This document shows, piece after piece, positions 1 through 8,410 of a stretch of 64,000 bases of DNA. The stretch is from Kitasatospora sp. GAS204B (lineage in GTDB: Bacteria; Actinomycetota; Actinomycetes; Streptomycetales; Streptomycetaceae). The stretch is from contig NZ_JARZAG010000031.1 in the NCBI RefSeq assembly GCF_029892155.1, positions 24,208-88,207 of the forward strand. The letters are read 5' to 3'. Positions within the stretch are counted from its first letter, which is position 1. Each line of letters opens with the position of its first letter. The position numbers and the translations under genes are program-made. The notes under the pieces were generated by a model. The model was given only the letters and a program-made list of their open reading frames with translations, had not been told where the DNA came from and made no database searches.

Positions 1-2
1 CC

Positions 3-779
3 ATGACTGCGCCTTTCGCTGCCGACGCCCGTACCCCCGCCGAGCTGCTGCGAGCCGCCCTCGGTGAGGACTCCGCCCGTCCCCTGGTCACCTTCTACGA
101 CGACCGCTCGGGAGAGCGGGTCGAGCTCTCCGTGAAGACCTTCGACAACTGGGTCGCCAAGACCGCCAACCTGCTCCAGGACGAGCTGAACGCGGGCCCC
201 GAGGACCGCGCCGCGCTGCTGCTGCCCGCGCACTGGCAGACCGCGGTCTGGCTGCTGGCCTGCTGGTCGGTGGGCGTCACGGCGGTGCCCGGCGGCGATC
301 CGGCCGAGGCCGCGCTGGTGGTCAGCGGGCCGGACGGGCTGGAAGCCGCGCAGGCCTGTTCCGGCGAACGGGTGGCGCTGGCGCTGCGCCCGCTGGGCGG
401 GCGGTTCCCGCAGCGGCCCGAAGGATTCCTCGACTACGCGGCCGAGGTGCCGGGTCAGGGCGACCGGTTCGCGCCGTACTCGCCGGTGGACCCGCAGGCG
501 CCCGCGCTGGAGACCGCGGTGGACGGGCTGCCGCTCAAGCTGACGGGTGAACAGACCGTGGCGCTGGCCCGCGAGGGCGCCGCCCGGCTCGGCCTGGAGC
601 GCGGCGCGCGGGTGCTCAGCACGCAGTCCTTCGACAGCTGGGCCGGCCTGGAGGCCGGGCTGCTCGCCCCGCTCGCGGCCGGCGCCTCGGTGGTGCTCTG
701 CCGGAACTCGGCGGAGCTGACCGAGAAGCAGTGGGCGGCCCGGATCGAGGCCGAACGAGTGAGCCTGCGGCTGCCCTGA
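3..779 (+). CDS. TIGR03089 family protein
   Basis: A 258-residue protein starting MTAPFAADARTPAELLRAAL. It resembles the actinobacterial TIGR03089 family, whose members look like a shortened N-terminal part of AMP-dependent acyl-CoA synthetases. The stretch around residues 30-105 (TFYDDRSGERVELS, then an alternating hydrophobic region) fits that fold. It is far shorter than a full synthetase (about 500 residues) and I see no P-loop or A8 motif, so it is unlikely to be a complete ligase. The function is unknown. The ATG lies at the very window edge, so the upstream RBS and promoter cannot be judged. It converges on the acyltransferase gene 45 bases downstream. Confidence 0.75.
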   Translation: MTAPFAADARTPAELLRAALGEDSARPLVTFYDDRSGERVELSVKTFDNWVAKTANLLQDELNAGPEDRAALLLPAHWQTAVWLLACWSVGVTAVPGGDPAEAALVVSGPDGLEAAQACSGERVALALRPLGGRFPQRPEGFLDYAAEVPGQGDRFAPYSPVDPQAPALETAVDGLPLKLTGEQTVALAREGAARLGLERGARVLSTQSFDSWAGLEAGLLAPLAAGASVVLCRNSAELTEKQWAARIEAERVSLRLP

Positions 780-824
780 GCGCTACCGCCCTGCGCCGGG
801 CCGCAACCGTGCGCTGAGCGGTCG

Positions 825-1424
825 TCAGGAGACGAGCGCCAGCAGCCCGTTGGCCTCCGCGTAGGCCTCGCCGGTGCGCGGGCAGCGCCAGCGGTCCACG
901 CCGAGCCGGCGCAGCGGCTCCCCGGCCCGTCCGACCCACGCGGTCCTGCGGGCCGGGACTCCGGCCACCAGTGCGAAGTCCGGCACGTCCCGGTGCACCA
1001 CGGCGCCGGCCGCCACCAGCGCCCAGCGCCCGACCGTGACCCCGGCCACCAGGACCGCGCGGGCGCCGATCGAGCAGCCCTGACGCAGCGTCACGCCCCG
1101 GGCCAGCCAGTCGTCCACACCCTTGAGCCGGCCGTCGACCGCCACCGAGCGCGGGTAGAGGTCGTTGGTCAGCACCGCGGCCGGGCCGATGAACACCCCG
1201 TCCTCGACCACGGCCGGCTCGTAGACCAGGGCGTGGTTCTGCACCTTGACCCGGTCGCCGAGCCGCACCCCGGGGCCGAGGTAGACGCCGCGCCCGATCA
1301 CGCACTCGGCGCCGACCACGACGTCCTCGCGGATCTGGGCGAGGTGCCACACCGTGCTGCCCGCCCCGATCCGCGCCCGCGGATCGACGTCCGCGCTGGC
1401 TTCGATACGCACCGCCTCGGTCAT
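825..1424 (-). CDS. hexapeptide-repeat acyltransferase (left-handed beta-helix)
   Basis: This 199-residue protein begins MTEAVRIEASADVDPRARIG. It shows repeated hexapeptide steps ([LIV]GxxxV-like) through residues 10-140, including IGAGSTVWHLAQIREDVVVG and IGRGVYLGPGVRLGDRVKVQ, the hallmark of trimeric left-handed beta-helix acetyl or acyl transferases. The closest types are sugar N-acetyltransferases of the WlbB/WbpD kind, and the C-terminus RWRCPRTGEAY fits that group. The open frame extends further upstream inside the glycosyltransferase gene, but protein-like sequence begins only at this ATG. It is 26 bases downstream of the GT2 gene on the same strand, which suggests joint work on a cell-surface glycan. 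The substrate is not determinable here. Confidence 0.8.
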   Translation of the reverse strand: MTEAVRIEASADVDPRARIGAGSTVWHLAQIREDVVVGAECVIGRGVYLGPGVRLGDRVKVQNHALVYEPAVVEDGVFIGPAAVLTNDLYPRSVAVDGRLKGVDDWLARGVTLRQGCSIGARAVLVAGVTVGRWALVAAGAVVHRDVPDFALVAGVPARRTAWVGRAGEPLRRLGVDRWRCPRTGEAYAEANGLLALVS

Positions 1425-1450
1425 ACCACTGACGGTAGCGGCAATACCCC

Positions 1451-2491
1451 TCAGCCGGTACGGGACGGAACCGGCTCGGTGCGCGGTGCCGTGCTGGCGA
1501 TCACCTTGGCCGCCAGCCTGCGCGGCGAGGTGAGGAAGCCGAAGCCCCAGCTGAAGTGCATGGTCGCCAGCGCCACCGGCAGCTGCAGCCGGGCCTTGCC
1601 GGACAGGCCCCGGCCTTCGAGCAGCGAGCCGCCGAGGATCCCGAGGGCGTAGCCGGCCGGCACCACGTAGAAGGCCGGGTGCACCGCGGCCCCCAGCACC
1701 AGGCCGAGCAGCACCGCGACCAGCGCGCTCGGCGGGGCCAGGTAGCGCAGGTTGACCGAGCCGCGGTGGTAGCGGGTGACCACCCGGCGCCAGCGGCCGT
1801 AGTCCTTGTACTGCTTGGCGAGCGCGCGCACGCTGGGCCGCGGCCGGTAGGTGACCTTGAGCTGCGGGGTGAACCAGATCAGGCCGTCGTCCTGGCGGAT
1901 CCGGTAGTTCAGCTCCCAGTCCTGGGCGCGGATGAACTCCTCGTTGTAGCCGCCGAGGCGTTCCAGCACCTCGCGGCGGAAGACGCCGAGGTAGACGGTC
2001 TCGGCCGGGCCGGCCAGGCCGCCGGTGTGGAACGCGGCGTTGCCCACGCCGATCTTGGCGGTCATCGCGGCGGCGACGGCCTTCTCCCACTCCGTCTCGC
2101 CCTCGGCGTGCATGATGCCGCCGACGTTGGCCGCGTCCATCTCGCCGAGCAGCCGCACGGCGGTGGTGATGTAGCCGGGGGTGAGCAGGCCGTGGCCGTC
2201 CACCCGGACCACGATCGGGTGGGAGGAGGCGCGGATCGCGGCGTTCAGCCCGGCCGGGGTGCGCCCGCTGGGGTTCGGCACGGTCCGCACCCGGGGGTCC
2301 GCGGCGGCCAGCTCGGCCGCGATCGCGTCGGTCCGGTCGGTGGAGGGACCGAGTGCGATCACCACCTCCATGGCCCCGGCGTAGTCCTGCTCCAGGATGC
2401 GCCGGACGGCGGTGCGAAGGTGTCGTTCCTCGTTGAGCACCGGCATGATCACGGAGACCGCCGGCAGCTCCTCAGCAGCCATGTCGTTCAT
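1451..2491 (-). CDS. family 2 glycosyltransferase, membrane-associated
   Basis: A 346-residue GT-A fold enzyme. The N-terminal nucleotide-sugar domain has VSVIMPVLNEERHLRTAV (about residues 13-30), the donor region GPSTDRTDAIAAEL and an acidic VRVDGHG that should correspond to the metal-binding DxD site. RAQDWELNYRIRQDDG carries the ED-like catalytic acid and a QxxRW-like part (YGRWRRVV) follows. Hydrophobic segments near residues 255-300 should anchor it in the membrane. The architecture resembles ExoA-type glycosyltransferases of exopolysaccharide pathways. It probably forms an operon with the downstream hexapeptide acyltransferase, and is isolated from the upstream ABC genes by two terminator hairpins. 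Confidence 0.85.
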   Translation of the reverse strand: MNDMAAEELPAVSVIMPVLNEERHLRTAVRRILEQDYAGAMEVVIALGPSTDRTDAIAAELAAADPRVRTVPNPSGRTPAGLNAAIRASSHPIVVRVDGHGLLTPGYITTAVRLLGEMDAANVGGIMHAEGETEWEKAVAAAMTAKIGVGNAAFHTGGLAGPAETVYLGVFRREVLERLGGYNEEFIRAQDWELNYRIRQDDGLIWFTPQLKVTYRPRPSVRALAKQYKDYGRWRRVVTRYHRGSVNLRYLAPPSALVAVLLGLVLGAAVHPAFYVVPAGYALGILGGSLLEGRGLSGKARLQLPVALATMHFSWGFGFLTSPRRLAAKVIASTAPRTEPVPSRTG

Positions 2492-2528
2492 CGCGCCCCA
2501 CGGTACCGGAAACGGGTGAACAGCCAGA

Positions 2529-2561
2529 GCCGGGCGCTCCTCCCCCGCGGGAGCGCCCGGC
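2529..2561 (-). terminator. second hairpin of a tandem terminator after the ABC permease gene
   Basis: The arms GCCGGGCGCTCC (2529-2540) and GGAGCGCCCGGC (2550-2561) form a perfect 12-bp stem with a 9-base loop. It lies in the 144-base gap between the ABC permease stop and the glycosyltransferase start, so it can catch transcripts that pass the hairpin at 2594-2628. No T-tract is evident, as is common in streptomycetes. Confidence 0.65.
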
Positions 2562-2593
2562 CTGGTGGCTGACGGATGGTCAGCTGGGAGAAC

Positions 2594-2628
2594 GCTGGGA
2601 GCCGGCCGAACTCCGACCGGCTCCCAGC
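2594..2628 (-). terminator. terminator of the MacB-like ABC operon
   Basis: The arms GCTGGGAGCCGG (2594-2605) and CCGGCTCCCAGC (2617-2628) form a perfect 12-bp stem with an 11-base loop. It ends 8 bases beyond the ABC permease stop codon and is the first of two hairpins in this gap. Confidence 0.75.
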
Positions 2629-2635
2629 CGCTGGT

Positions 2636-5203
2636 TCAGCCGCTCGCGATGGCCGCCAGCACGTTCATCCGAGCGGCCCGGAAGGCCGGCAGCAGGGCGG
2701 CCAGCAGGCCGACCACCGCCGAGAGCAGCAGCACCACCACGATGGTGCCCACCGGGACCGACAGCACGTTCAGACCGGAGTTGCGCAGCACCCGCTGGGT
2801 GGTGATGCCCCAGCTCAGGCCCAGGCCGGTGCCGAGGATCGCGCCGAAGAGGGCGATCACCACCGACTCCAGGCGGATCATCCGGCGCAGCTGACGGCGG
2901 GACAGGCCGATCGCCCGCAGCAGGCCGATCTCCCTCGTCCGCTCGACCACCGAGAGGGCCAGCGTGTTGACCACGCCGAGCACCGCGACCATGATCGCCA
3001 GTCCGAGCAGCCCGTAGACCAGGTAGAGCAGGGTGTCCACGCTCTTCTGGACGAGCTTCTTGTAGCCGGCCTGGTCCTGCACCGAGACCTGCGGGTAGGC
3101 GTTCAGCGAGTCCTGGAGGGCGGTCAGGGTCTTCTCGACGTCCGCCCCGGCCGCCGCCTTGCCGAAGACGACCACGTCGGTCGGCTGCTGGTCGGCCGGC
3201 ACCGCCTGGTCGACGGTGTCGATGGTGGCGAAGAAGTGCCGGTCGAAGATCTGGTTGCCGGTGCTGGTGACCAGGGCGATCGGCAGGCTCTGGGTGCGGC
3301 CCTTGCCGTAGTCGATGCCGATCCGGTCGCCGACCTTGAGGCTGTTGTCCTTGGCGAAGTTGGCATCGACCGTGATCCCGCCGGCGGCCAGGCCGTTCAC
3401 GCTGCCGGAGCTGACCGGCAGCGAGAAGTCCTGGGCGAAGGTGGGCGAGACGGCCGAGACCAGCTGGTCCACGCTCTTGCCGCCGGGCAGCGTGAAGGTG
3501 GCGGGCAGTTCCCGCTGCTCGGTGACATGGGCCAGGCCCGCGGTGCCCTTGGCGGCGGCGATCATCGGGGCGGTCAGCCCGCCGTGGTTGACGGTGATGA
3601 TGTAGTCCGCGCCCACCGACTTGTCGATCTGCGCGCTGGTGGAGCTGACCATCGAGTTGGTCACCACCGAGGCACCGGTGACCAGGGCCAGGCCGATCAT
3701 CAGCGCGGCCGCGGTGGCGCCGGTGCGCCGGGGGTTGCGCAGCGCGTTGCGCTGGGCCAGCCGTCCGGCCGGGCCGAACAGGGCGGGCAGCACGGCGCCG
3801 AGGAGCCGGATCACCACACCCGCCAGCAGCGGGCCGAGGATCACGAAGCCGATCAGCGTCAGCACCAGGCCCAGGCCCAGGTCGGAGCCGCCGGCGGCGA
3901 GCTGCTTGGCGGTGGCCCCCGCCGCGAGCAGCGCACCGCCGCCGAGGGTGACCAGCAGGCCGAGCGCCATCCGGATCTTGTTGGAGGCGCCTTCGCTGGG
4001 CGTGCCGTGGTCGCTCAGCGCGGCCATCGGGGAGACCTTGCCGGCCCGGCGGGCCGGGATCCAGGCGGCCAGCACGGTGATCACGATGCCGACCAGGTAG
4101 GAGGCGATCGGGACGCTCGCGCTGATGTCCAGGGAGGTGGACAGGTTCATCCCGGCCAGCTTCATCAGCTGGATCAGCAGCAGTGCGATGCCCAGGCCCG
4201 CGGCCATGCCCAGGGTGGAGCCGATCACGCCGAGCAGCAGCGCCTCGATCAGCACCGAGCGGTTGACCTGCTTGCGGCTGCCGCCGAGCGCCCGCAACAG
4301 GCCGATCTCACGGGTGCGCTGGGCGACCAGCATGGAGAAGGTGTTGATGATCAGGAAGGCGCCGACCAGCAGCGAGATGCCGGCGAAGCCGAGCATCACG
4401 TACTTCATGAAGTCGAGGAAGGAGCCGATGCCCTTCTGGTTGTCGGCCTTCTGCTCGGCGGCCGTCTTCGCCTGGTAGTCGCTGCCGACCACCGCGCCGA
4501 CCTCGGCCTTGAGCTGGTCGTCGGTCTTGCTGCCGTCGCCGTAGAGGTCGATCGAGGTGTAGCCGCCGGTGCTGCCGAGCAGGTCCTGCTGGGCGGTCGG
4601 CACGTCGGTGAAGGCCAGCGCCGCACCGGGGTTGGTGCCGGTGAAGGTCGCGATGCCGGAGATGGTGAAGTCGAAGGTGCCCTGGTCTCCGATGATCCGG
4701 ATCGGGTCGCCCAGGTGCAGGTTCGCGTGCTTGGCGGTGTCCGCGTCGATCATCATCTGGCGCGGCCCGGACGGGGCGCTGCCGGAGGTGACCGTCATCG
4801 CGGGGTGCGGCCCGGGGACCCAGGCGCCGACGATGGTCGGAGCGCCGCCGGTGGGGCCGACCGCCTTGTTGGTCTTCGGGTTGACCAGGGTGGCGCTCTG
4901 CACCGAGACGCTGCCCTCGGCGCTCTTCACCCCGGGCTGGGCGGTGAGCTGCGCCAGGGTGGTGGCCGGGACGGTGAGCGTCTTGCCGCCGGTGTCGGCG
5001 GCGTTGCCGCCCTTGGGGGGCGCCGGGCTGACCTGGACGTCGGAGGCGGTGCTGGCGAAGAGCTTGTCGAAGGTGCTGGTCGCGGTGTCGGAGAAGACCA
5101 GGGTCCCGGAGACGAAGGCCACCGAGAGCACGATCGCGATCAGCGACAGGACCATCCGGCCCTTGTGGGCGAGGAGACTGCGGAGTGAGGTCTTGAGCAG
5201 CAT
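2636..5203 (-). CDS. ABC transporter permease, FtsX/MacB type, duplicated
   Basis: An 855-residue membrane protein with the FtsX-domain layout duplicated. There is an N-terminal membrane segment (LSLIAIVLSVAFVSGTLVF), a MacB-like extracytoplasmic region, then a three-helix FtsX block around residues 270-390 (LLVGAFLIINTFSMLVAQRT), two further helices, a second periplasm-like region, and a C-terminal FtsX block around residues 730-850 (VAVLGVVNTLALSVVERTRE). Both blocks carry the RTREIGLLRA(L/I)G coupling motif that contacts the ATPase. Such proteins usually act as mechanotransmitters or lipoprotein/peptide extruders rather than as pores. The gene is 17 bases downstream of its ATPase, and the pair form one operon. 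Confidence 0.9.
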   Translation of the reverse strand: MLLKTSLRSLLAHKGRMVLSLIAIVLSVAFVSGTLVFSDTATSTFDKLFASTASDVQVSPAPPKGGNAADTGGKTLTVPATTLAQLTAQPGVKSAEGSVSVQSATLVNPKTNKAVGPTGGAPTIVGAWVPGPHPAMTVTSGSAPSGPRQMMIDADTAKHANLHLGDPIRIIGDQGTFDFTISGIATFTGTNPGAALAFTDVPTAQQDLLGSTGGYTSIDLYGDGSKTDDQLKAEVGAVVGSDYQAKTAAEQKADNQKGIGSFLDFMKYVMLGFAGISLLVGAFLIINTFSMLVAQRTREIGLLRALGGSRKQVNRSVLIEALLLGVIGSTLGMAAGLGIALLLIQLMKLAGMNLSTSLDISASVPIASYLVGIVITVLAAWIPARRAGKVSPMAALSDHGTPSEGASNKIRMALGLLVTLGGGALLAAGATAKQLAAGGSDLGLGLVLTLIGFVILGPLLAGVVIRLLGAVLPALFGPAGRLAQRNALRNPRRTGATAAALMIGLALVTGASVVTNSMVSSTSAQIDKSVGADYIITVNHGGLTAPMIAAAKGTAGLAHVTEQRELPATFTLPGGKSVDQLVSAVSPTFAQDFSLPVSSGSVNGLAAGGITVDANFAKDNSLKVGDRIGIDYGKGRTQSLPIALVTSTGNQIFDRHFFATIDTVDQAVPADQQPTDVVVFGKAAAGADVEKTLTALQDSLNAYPQVSVQDQAGYKKLVQKSVDTLLYLVYGLLGLAIMVAVLGVVNTLALSVVERTREIGLLRAIGLSRRQLRRMIRLESVVIALFGAILGTGLGLSWGITTQRVLRNSGLNVLSVPVGTIVVVLLLSAVVGLLAALLPAFRAARMNVLAAIASG

Positions 5204-5220
5204 GGTGTCGTGGCCCCGGC

Positions 5221-6009
5221 TCAGCTGGTGCGCTTGCCGTCGAAACGGCGCATGCGCTCGAGGACGGAGTCGGCGGTCGGACCGTGCATCTCGTCGACGA
5301 TCACCCCGTCGGCCAGGAACAGCACCCGGTCCGCGTAGCTCGCCGCCACCGGGTCGTGGGTGACCATCACGATGGTCTGCGCCAGCTCGTCCACCGAGCG
5401 GCGCAGGAAGGTCAGCACCTCGGCGCCGGAACGCGAGTCCAGGTTGCCGGTCGGCTCGTCACCGAAGATGATCTCCGGACGCGCCGCCAGGGCCCGGGCC
5501 ACCGCGACCCGCTGCTGCTGGCCGCCGGAGAGCTGGGTCGGACGGTGCTTCAGCCGGTCGGCCAGCCCCACCGTCTCCACCACCTGCTGGAGCCAGGCCG
5601 GATCGGCCTTGCGCCCGGCTATGTCCATCGGCAGCGTGATGTTCTCCAACGCGTTCAGCGTCGGCAGCAGGTTGAAGGCCTGGAAGATGAACCCGATCTT
5701 GTCACGCCGCAGCCGGGTCAGCTGCTTGTCCCGCAGGCCGGTGATCTCGGTGTCACCGATCCAGATCCGACCCTCCGAGACCGTGTCGAGACCTGCCAGA
5801 CAGTGCATCAGGGTCGACTTGCCCGACCCCGAGGGACCCATGATCGCGGTGAACCGACCACGTTGGATGTCGACGTCGACGGCGTCCAACGCCGTCACCC
5901 TGGTCTCGCCCGAACCGTACGCCTTGGTCACCTGCCGCGCCGCGGCGGCGCTGGCGGACGGCCCGCCAGGGTTCTCGGAAGCCTGCACGGCTGTGGATGC
6001 CGTCGTCAC
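5221..6009 (-). CDS. ABC transporter ATP-binding protein, LolD/MacB type
   Basis: A 262-residue ATPase with Walker A GPSGSGKST, Q-loop IFQAFNLLP, signature LSGGQQQRVAVARAL, Walker B IIFGDEPTGNLD and H-loop VTHDP. This combination is typical of MacB/LolD ATPases that drive FtsX-type permeases, here the next gene. I chose the GTG at 6009 because an AGGAG lies 8 bases before it. An upstream ATG at 6081 would add 24 residues without recognizable sequence and no comparable RBS. The Ala/Ser-rich residues 1-30 precede the fold proper, which begins near RQVTKAYG. Confidence 0.88.
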   Translation of the reverse strand: MTTASTAVQASENPGGPSASAAAARQVTKAYGSGETRVTALDAVDVDIQRGRFTAIMGPSGSGKSTLMHCLAGLDTVSEGRIWIGDTEITGLRDKQLTRLRRDKIGFIFQAFNLLPTLNALENITLPMDIAGRKADPAWLQQVVETVGLADRLKHRPTQLSGGQQQRVAVARALAARPEIIFGDEPTGNLDSRSGAEVLTFLRRSVDELAQTIVMVTHDPVAASYADRVLFLADGVIVDEMHGPTADSVLERMRRFDGKRTS

Positions 6010-6312
6010 GTCTGCTACTCCTAGGTCGGTGTCCCCCGAAGCCTGGCCCCCTTGACAGTCAGGGCCGAGCCGATACGTCAAACCTAGAGGGTGCGGTCCG
6101 ACCGCTCGTCATCCGGCGGGAGGACCCGGGATGACGAGAGATGTACGGGTCGGCAGCGGTGCCCCCTAGGGGACGCGGGGCACGGCCCTCAGGGGCGCAC
6201 GGCCGGGCGCGGTGGCGGCCGTGCCCCGAAACCGTCGCGCCTGTGCACCAGCTCTGCTACAGGCACCCGGCTCATGGGTGCCCGACCGGACGGATCGGGC
6301 ATCCTCGGGGAC
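6010..6312 (+). other. divergent intergenic region between ABC operon and LCP gene
   Basis: There is no coding sequence here. The region must hold promoters for two divergent genes. On the plus strand a TTGACA at 6052-6057 is followed after 16 bases by TACGTC, a weak sigma-70-like pair about 240 bases from the LCP start. On the minus strand a TAGGTT-like -10 lies near 6095. Neither is strong enough to call as a confident promoter. Confidence 0.35.
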
Positions 6313-7452
6313 ATGAACACGTGGCAACAAGGTGGTCCGAGCGGTGGTGGCGGCGGGTACGGCGGTCAGGGCGGTCAGGGCGGTGCGCCCGGCGGTGCCG
6401 AGCCGCCGTTGCCGCCCTCGCTCGACCCGCACGGCGCCGGGGCCCGACCGAGCGGTCGCCGGCGGTGGCGGCGCGGCCGGGTCGTCAAGTACACGGTGCT
6501 CGGCGTGGTCGGCGCGCTGCTGGCCACCGGCGTGGGCACCTACTTCTGGGCCGACTCCAAGCTGCACCACCAGGACGTGCTGGCCGACTACGGCAACCGC
6601 CCGCCGGCGGGCCAGGGGACGAACTGGCTGATCGTCGGCTCGGACAGCCGCGACGGCCTGTCGGACGCCCAGAAGCAGAACCTGCACACCGGTTCGGACG
6701 TGGGCAAGCGCAGCGACTCGATGATGATCCTGCACATCGGCGCCCACGGGAACACGCTGATGAGCATCCCGCGCGACTCCTGGGTGCCGATCCCGGCGCA
6801 CCTGGACACCTCGGGCAGCGGGAAGACCATCAAGGCCACCACCTCGAAGATCAACTCCGCCTTCGACAACGGCGGCGGCCCGCTGCTGGTGCAGACCGTC
6901 GAGCAGAACACCGGCATCCACATCGACCACTACGCCGAGGTCGGCTTCGCCGGGTTCGTCGGCATCGTGGACGCGGTGGGCGGGGTGAACATGTGCATAG
7001 CCCAGGACATCCAGGACAAGGACTCCGGGCTGAACCTGAAGGCCGGCTGCCAGACCCTGAACGGCACCCAGTCGCTGGCCTTCGTCCGCCAGCGGCACCA
7101 GATGGCCGACCAGGACCTGGGCCGGATGCGCAACCAGCAGAAGTTCCTCTCCGCGCTGGCCCACCAGGCGGCCTCGCCGACCACGCTGCTCGACCCGTTC
7201 ACCGTCTACCCGCTGATCGGCTCCGGGCTGGACACCCTGATCGTCGACAAGAACACCGGACTGACCGACCTGGCCACGCTCTTCGAGGCGATGAAGACGG
7301 TCAGCAGCGGTGGCGGCAAGAGCATCACCATCCCGATCGGGAACGCCGACTACCACACCAGCACCGGCGAGTCGGCGGTCAAGTGGAACCAGAGCGAGGC
7401 CACCCAGGTCTTCGACGCGATCAAGAACGACACCGCGGTTCCCACCTTCTGA
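6313..7452 (+). CDS. LCP (LytR-CpsA-Psr) family cell-wall polymer ligase
   Basis: A 379-residue protein of the LCP family, which transfers lipid-linked anionic polymers to peptidoglycan outside the membrane. A Gly-rich, Arg-rich cytoplasmic tail (residues 1-58) precedes one membrane helix (VLGVVGALLATGVGTYFWAD). The LCP domain has WLIVGSDSRDG, GKRSDSMMILHI and SIPRDSWVPI, holding the conserved Arg and Asp residues for pyrophosphate and Mg binding. The second Arg cluster is FVRQRHQMADQDLGRMRNQQ. The ATG at 6313 gives the usual short tail behind a GGGG RBS. An in-frame ATG at 6274 would only lengthen the tail. The gene is monocistronic, ending at a hairpin. Confidence 0.9.
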   Translation: MNTWQQGGPSGGGGGYGGQGGQGGAPGGAEPPLPPSLDPHGAGARPSGRRRWRRGRVVKYTVLGVVGALLATGVGTYFWADSKLHHQDVLADYGNRPPAGQGTNWLIVGSDSRDGLSDAQKQNLHTGSDVGKRSDSMMILHIGAHGNTLMSIPRDSWVPIPAHLDTSGSGKTIKATTSKINSAFDNGGGPLLVQTVEQNTGIHIDHYAEVGFAGFVGIVDAVGGVNMCIAQDIQDKDSGLNLKAGCQTLNGTQSLAFVRQRHQMADQDLGRMRNQQKFLSALAHQAASPTTLLDPFTVYPLIGSGLDTLIVDKNTGLTDLATLFEAMKTVSSGGGKSITIPIGNADYHTSTGESAVKWNQSEATQVFDAIKNDTAVPTF

Positions 7453-7504
7453 GTCTCCTGACCCTGCTGACCTGCCGAGCAGAACAGTTCTGAGCACAGC
7501 CGAC

Positions 7505-7544
7505 GAAGCCCTCCGGCCCCGGACTGACGGGGCGGGAGGGCTTC
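7505..7544. terminator. hairpin between convergent LCP and DUF4232 genes
   Basis: GAAGCCCTCC (7505-7514) pairs with GGAGGGCTTC (7535-7544). Inner GGCCCC and GGGGC parts extend the stem with a small bulge. It lies between two convergent stop codons and probably serves both strands. Confidence 0.75.
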
Positions 7545-7561
7545 CGGTCTGCCGGCGCGCG

Positions 7562-8248
7562 CTACGAGGTGAAGACGACACCCTCGTTGCTCGGCTGGAG
7601 CGTGCCGACGGTGAACCCCGCGGCGGAGACGGCCAGTTGCGGCAGCGGCTTGCCGTCCGTGCCGAGCACGCTGGCGGTCAGCTGGGTGGTCTCGTCCGGC
7701 GGGGTGATGGTCACCCCGGCGAGCACGTGGCAGCTGGGGTCGGCCTTGTCGCAGGAGTTCCACTTGAGGCCGGAGAAGGCGGTGGTGCCGGGCGCGAGCT
7801 TGGCGGCGACCGACTGGCCCGGGTAGGCGACCCGGTTGGTGCCCAGCGTCACCGGGCTGTTGTCGGCCAGCAGACCGCCGTAGCCGAGGTAGCCGTACAC
7901 GGTGCAGGTGCGCGAACCCTTGTTGGTCAGCATCACCATCGCCTTGCCGGGGAAGTCCGGCTGCAGCTGGATGTCGGCCGTCAACTCGTTGGTGTGGCAA
8001 CGCTCCGAGACGGCGGTCGGCTTGGCGCTGCCGGCCGGAGCGGCGGGCTTGGCGCTGCCGACCGGAGCGGCCGGCTTGGCCGTGGACTTGCCGCCGGCGG
8101 CCGCCGAGGGCGCCTGCGATGCGGCGGGCGCGACCGTGGCGGGCGGGTTGGCGTTGCTGGTCGACGGAACGTCGTCGTTGCACGCGACCGCGCCCAGCGC
8201 CAGCGCGACCGTGGTGGCCGCGATCGCCGCCGCCTTGCTGACCTTCAT
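7562..8248 (-). CDS. secreted DUF4232 lipoprotein
   Basis: A 228-residue exported protein. A lysine-bearing n-region and a hydrophobic core end at ALGAVAC, a plausible lipobox with the acylated Cys near residue 23. A low-complexity Ala/Pro/Lys/Ser linker (to about residue 82) leads to a DUF4232 domain that starts with CHTNELTADIQ and contains LTNKGSRTCTVYGYLGYGGL. Cysteines at the domain start, in RTCTV and in SCDKADPSCHV could form disulfides. DUF4232 proteins are common streptomycete surface proteins of unknown function. The linker is encoded by a 27-base tandem repeat. It converges with the LCP gene and appears to be transcribed alone. Confidence 0.8.
   Translation of the reverse strand: MKVSKAAAIAATTVALALGAVACNDDVPSTSNANPPATVAPAASQAPSAAAGGKSTAKPAAPVGSAKPAAPAGSAKPTAVSERCHTNELTADIQLQPDFPGKAMVMLTNKGSRTCTVYGYLGYGGLLADNSPVTLGTNRVAYPGQSVAAKLAPGTTAFSGLKWNSCDKADPSCHVLAGVTITPPDETTQLTASVLGTDGKPLPQLAVSAAGFTVGTLQPSNEGVVFTS
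8019..8080. repeat. 27-base tandem repeat in lipoprotein linker
   Basis: About 2.3 copies of a 27-base unit (key part GGCTTGGCGCTGCCG) encode the repeated GSAKPAAP-like linker of the DUF4232 lipoprotein. The copies differ at only two or three bases, so copy number may vary between strains. Confidence 0.7.
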
Positions 8249-8353
8249 GACTGCTCCCCTGCGGGTGTGGTGTCGTCTTCTCCCCTCACGACGCTCTTGT
8301 CCGACACCCAGTTCGCTCTCATCCGTCCCAGCCCCGTAACACGCGTAACAGAC

Positions 8354-8391
8354 GCCGACCCCCGCGCCCTGGACGGGACGCGGGGGTCGGC
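8354..8391 (-). terminator. terminator after acyl-CoA dehydrogenase gene
   Basis: GCCGACCCCCGCG (8354-8366) and CGCGGGGGTCGGC (8379-8391) form a perfect 13-bp stem with a 12-base loop, 20 bases beyond the stop codon at 8411. Confidence 0.75.
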
Positions 8392-8410
8392 GGACGTGCG
8401 TGACGGCCGG

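Noticed and set aside
2576..5188. An 870-codon open frame on the plus strand opposite the ABC permease gene
   Set aside because: Gln/His/Asp/Gly-rich antisense composition with no motif; the minus-strand FtsX protein fully explains the region.
6052..6079. TTGACA with TACGTC as the LCP promoter
   Set aside because: Poor -10 and about 240 bases from the start; kept only as a remark in the intergenic entry.
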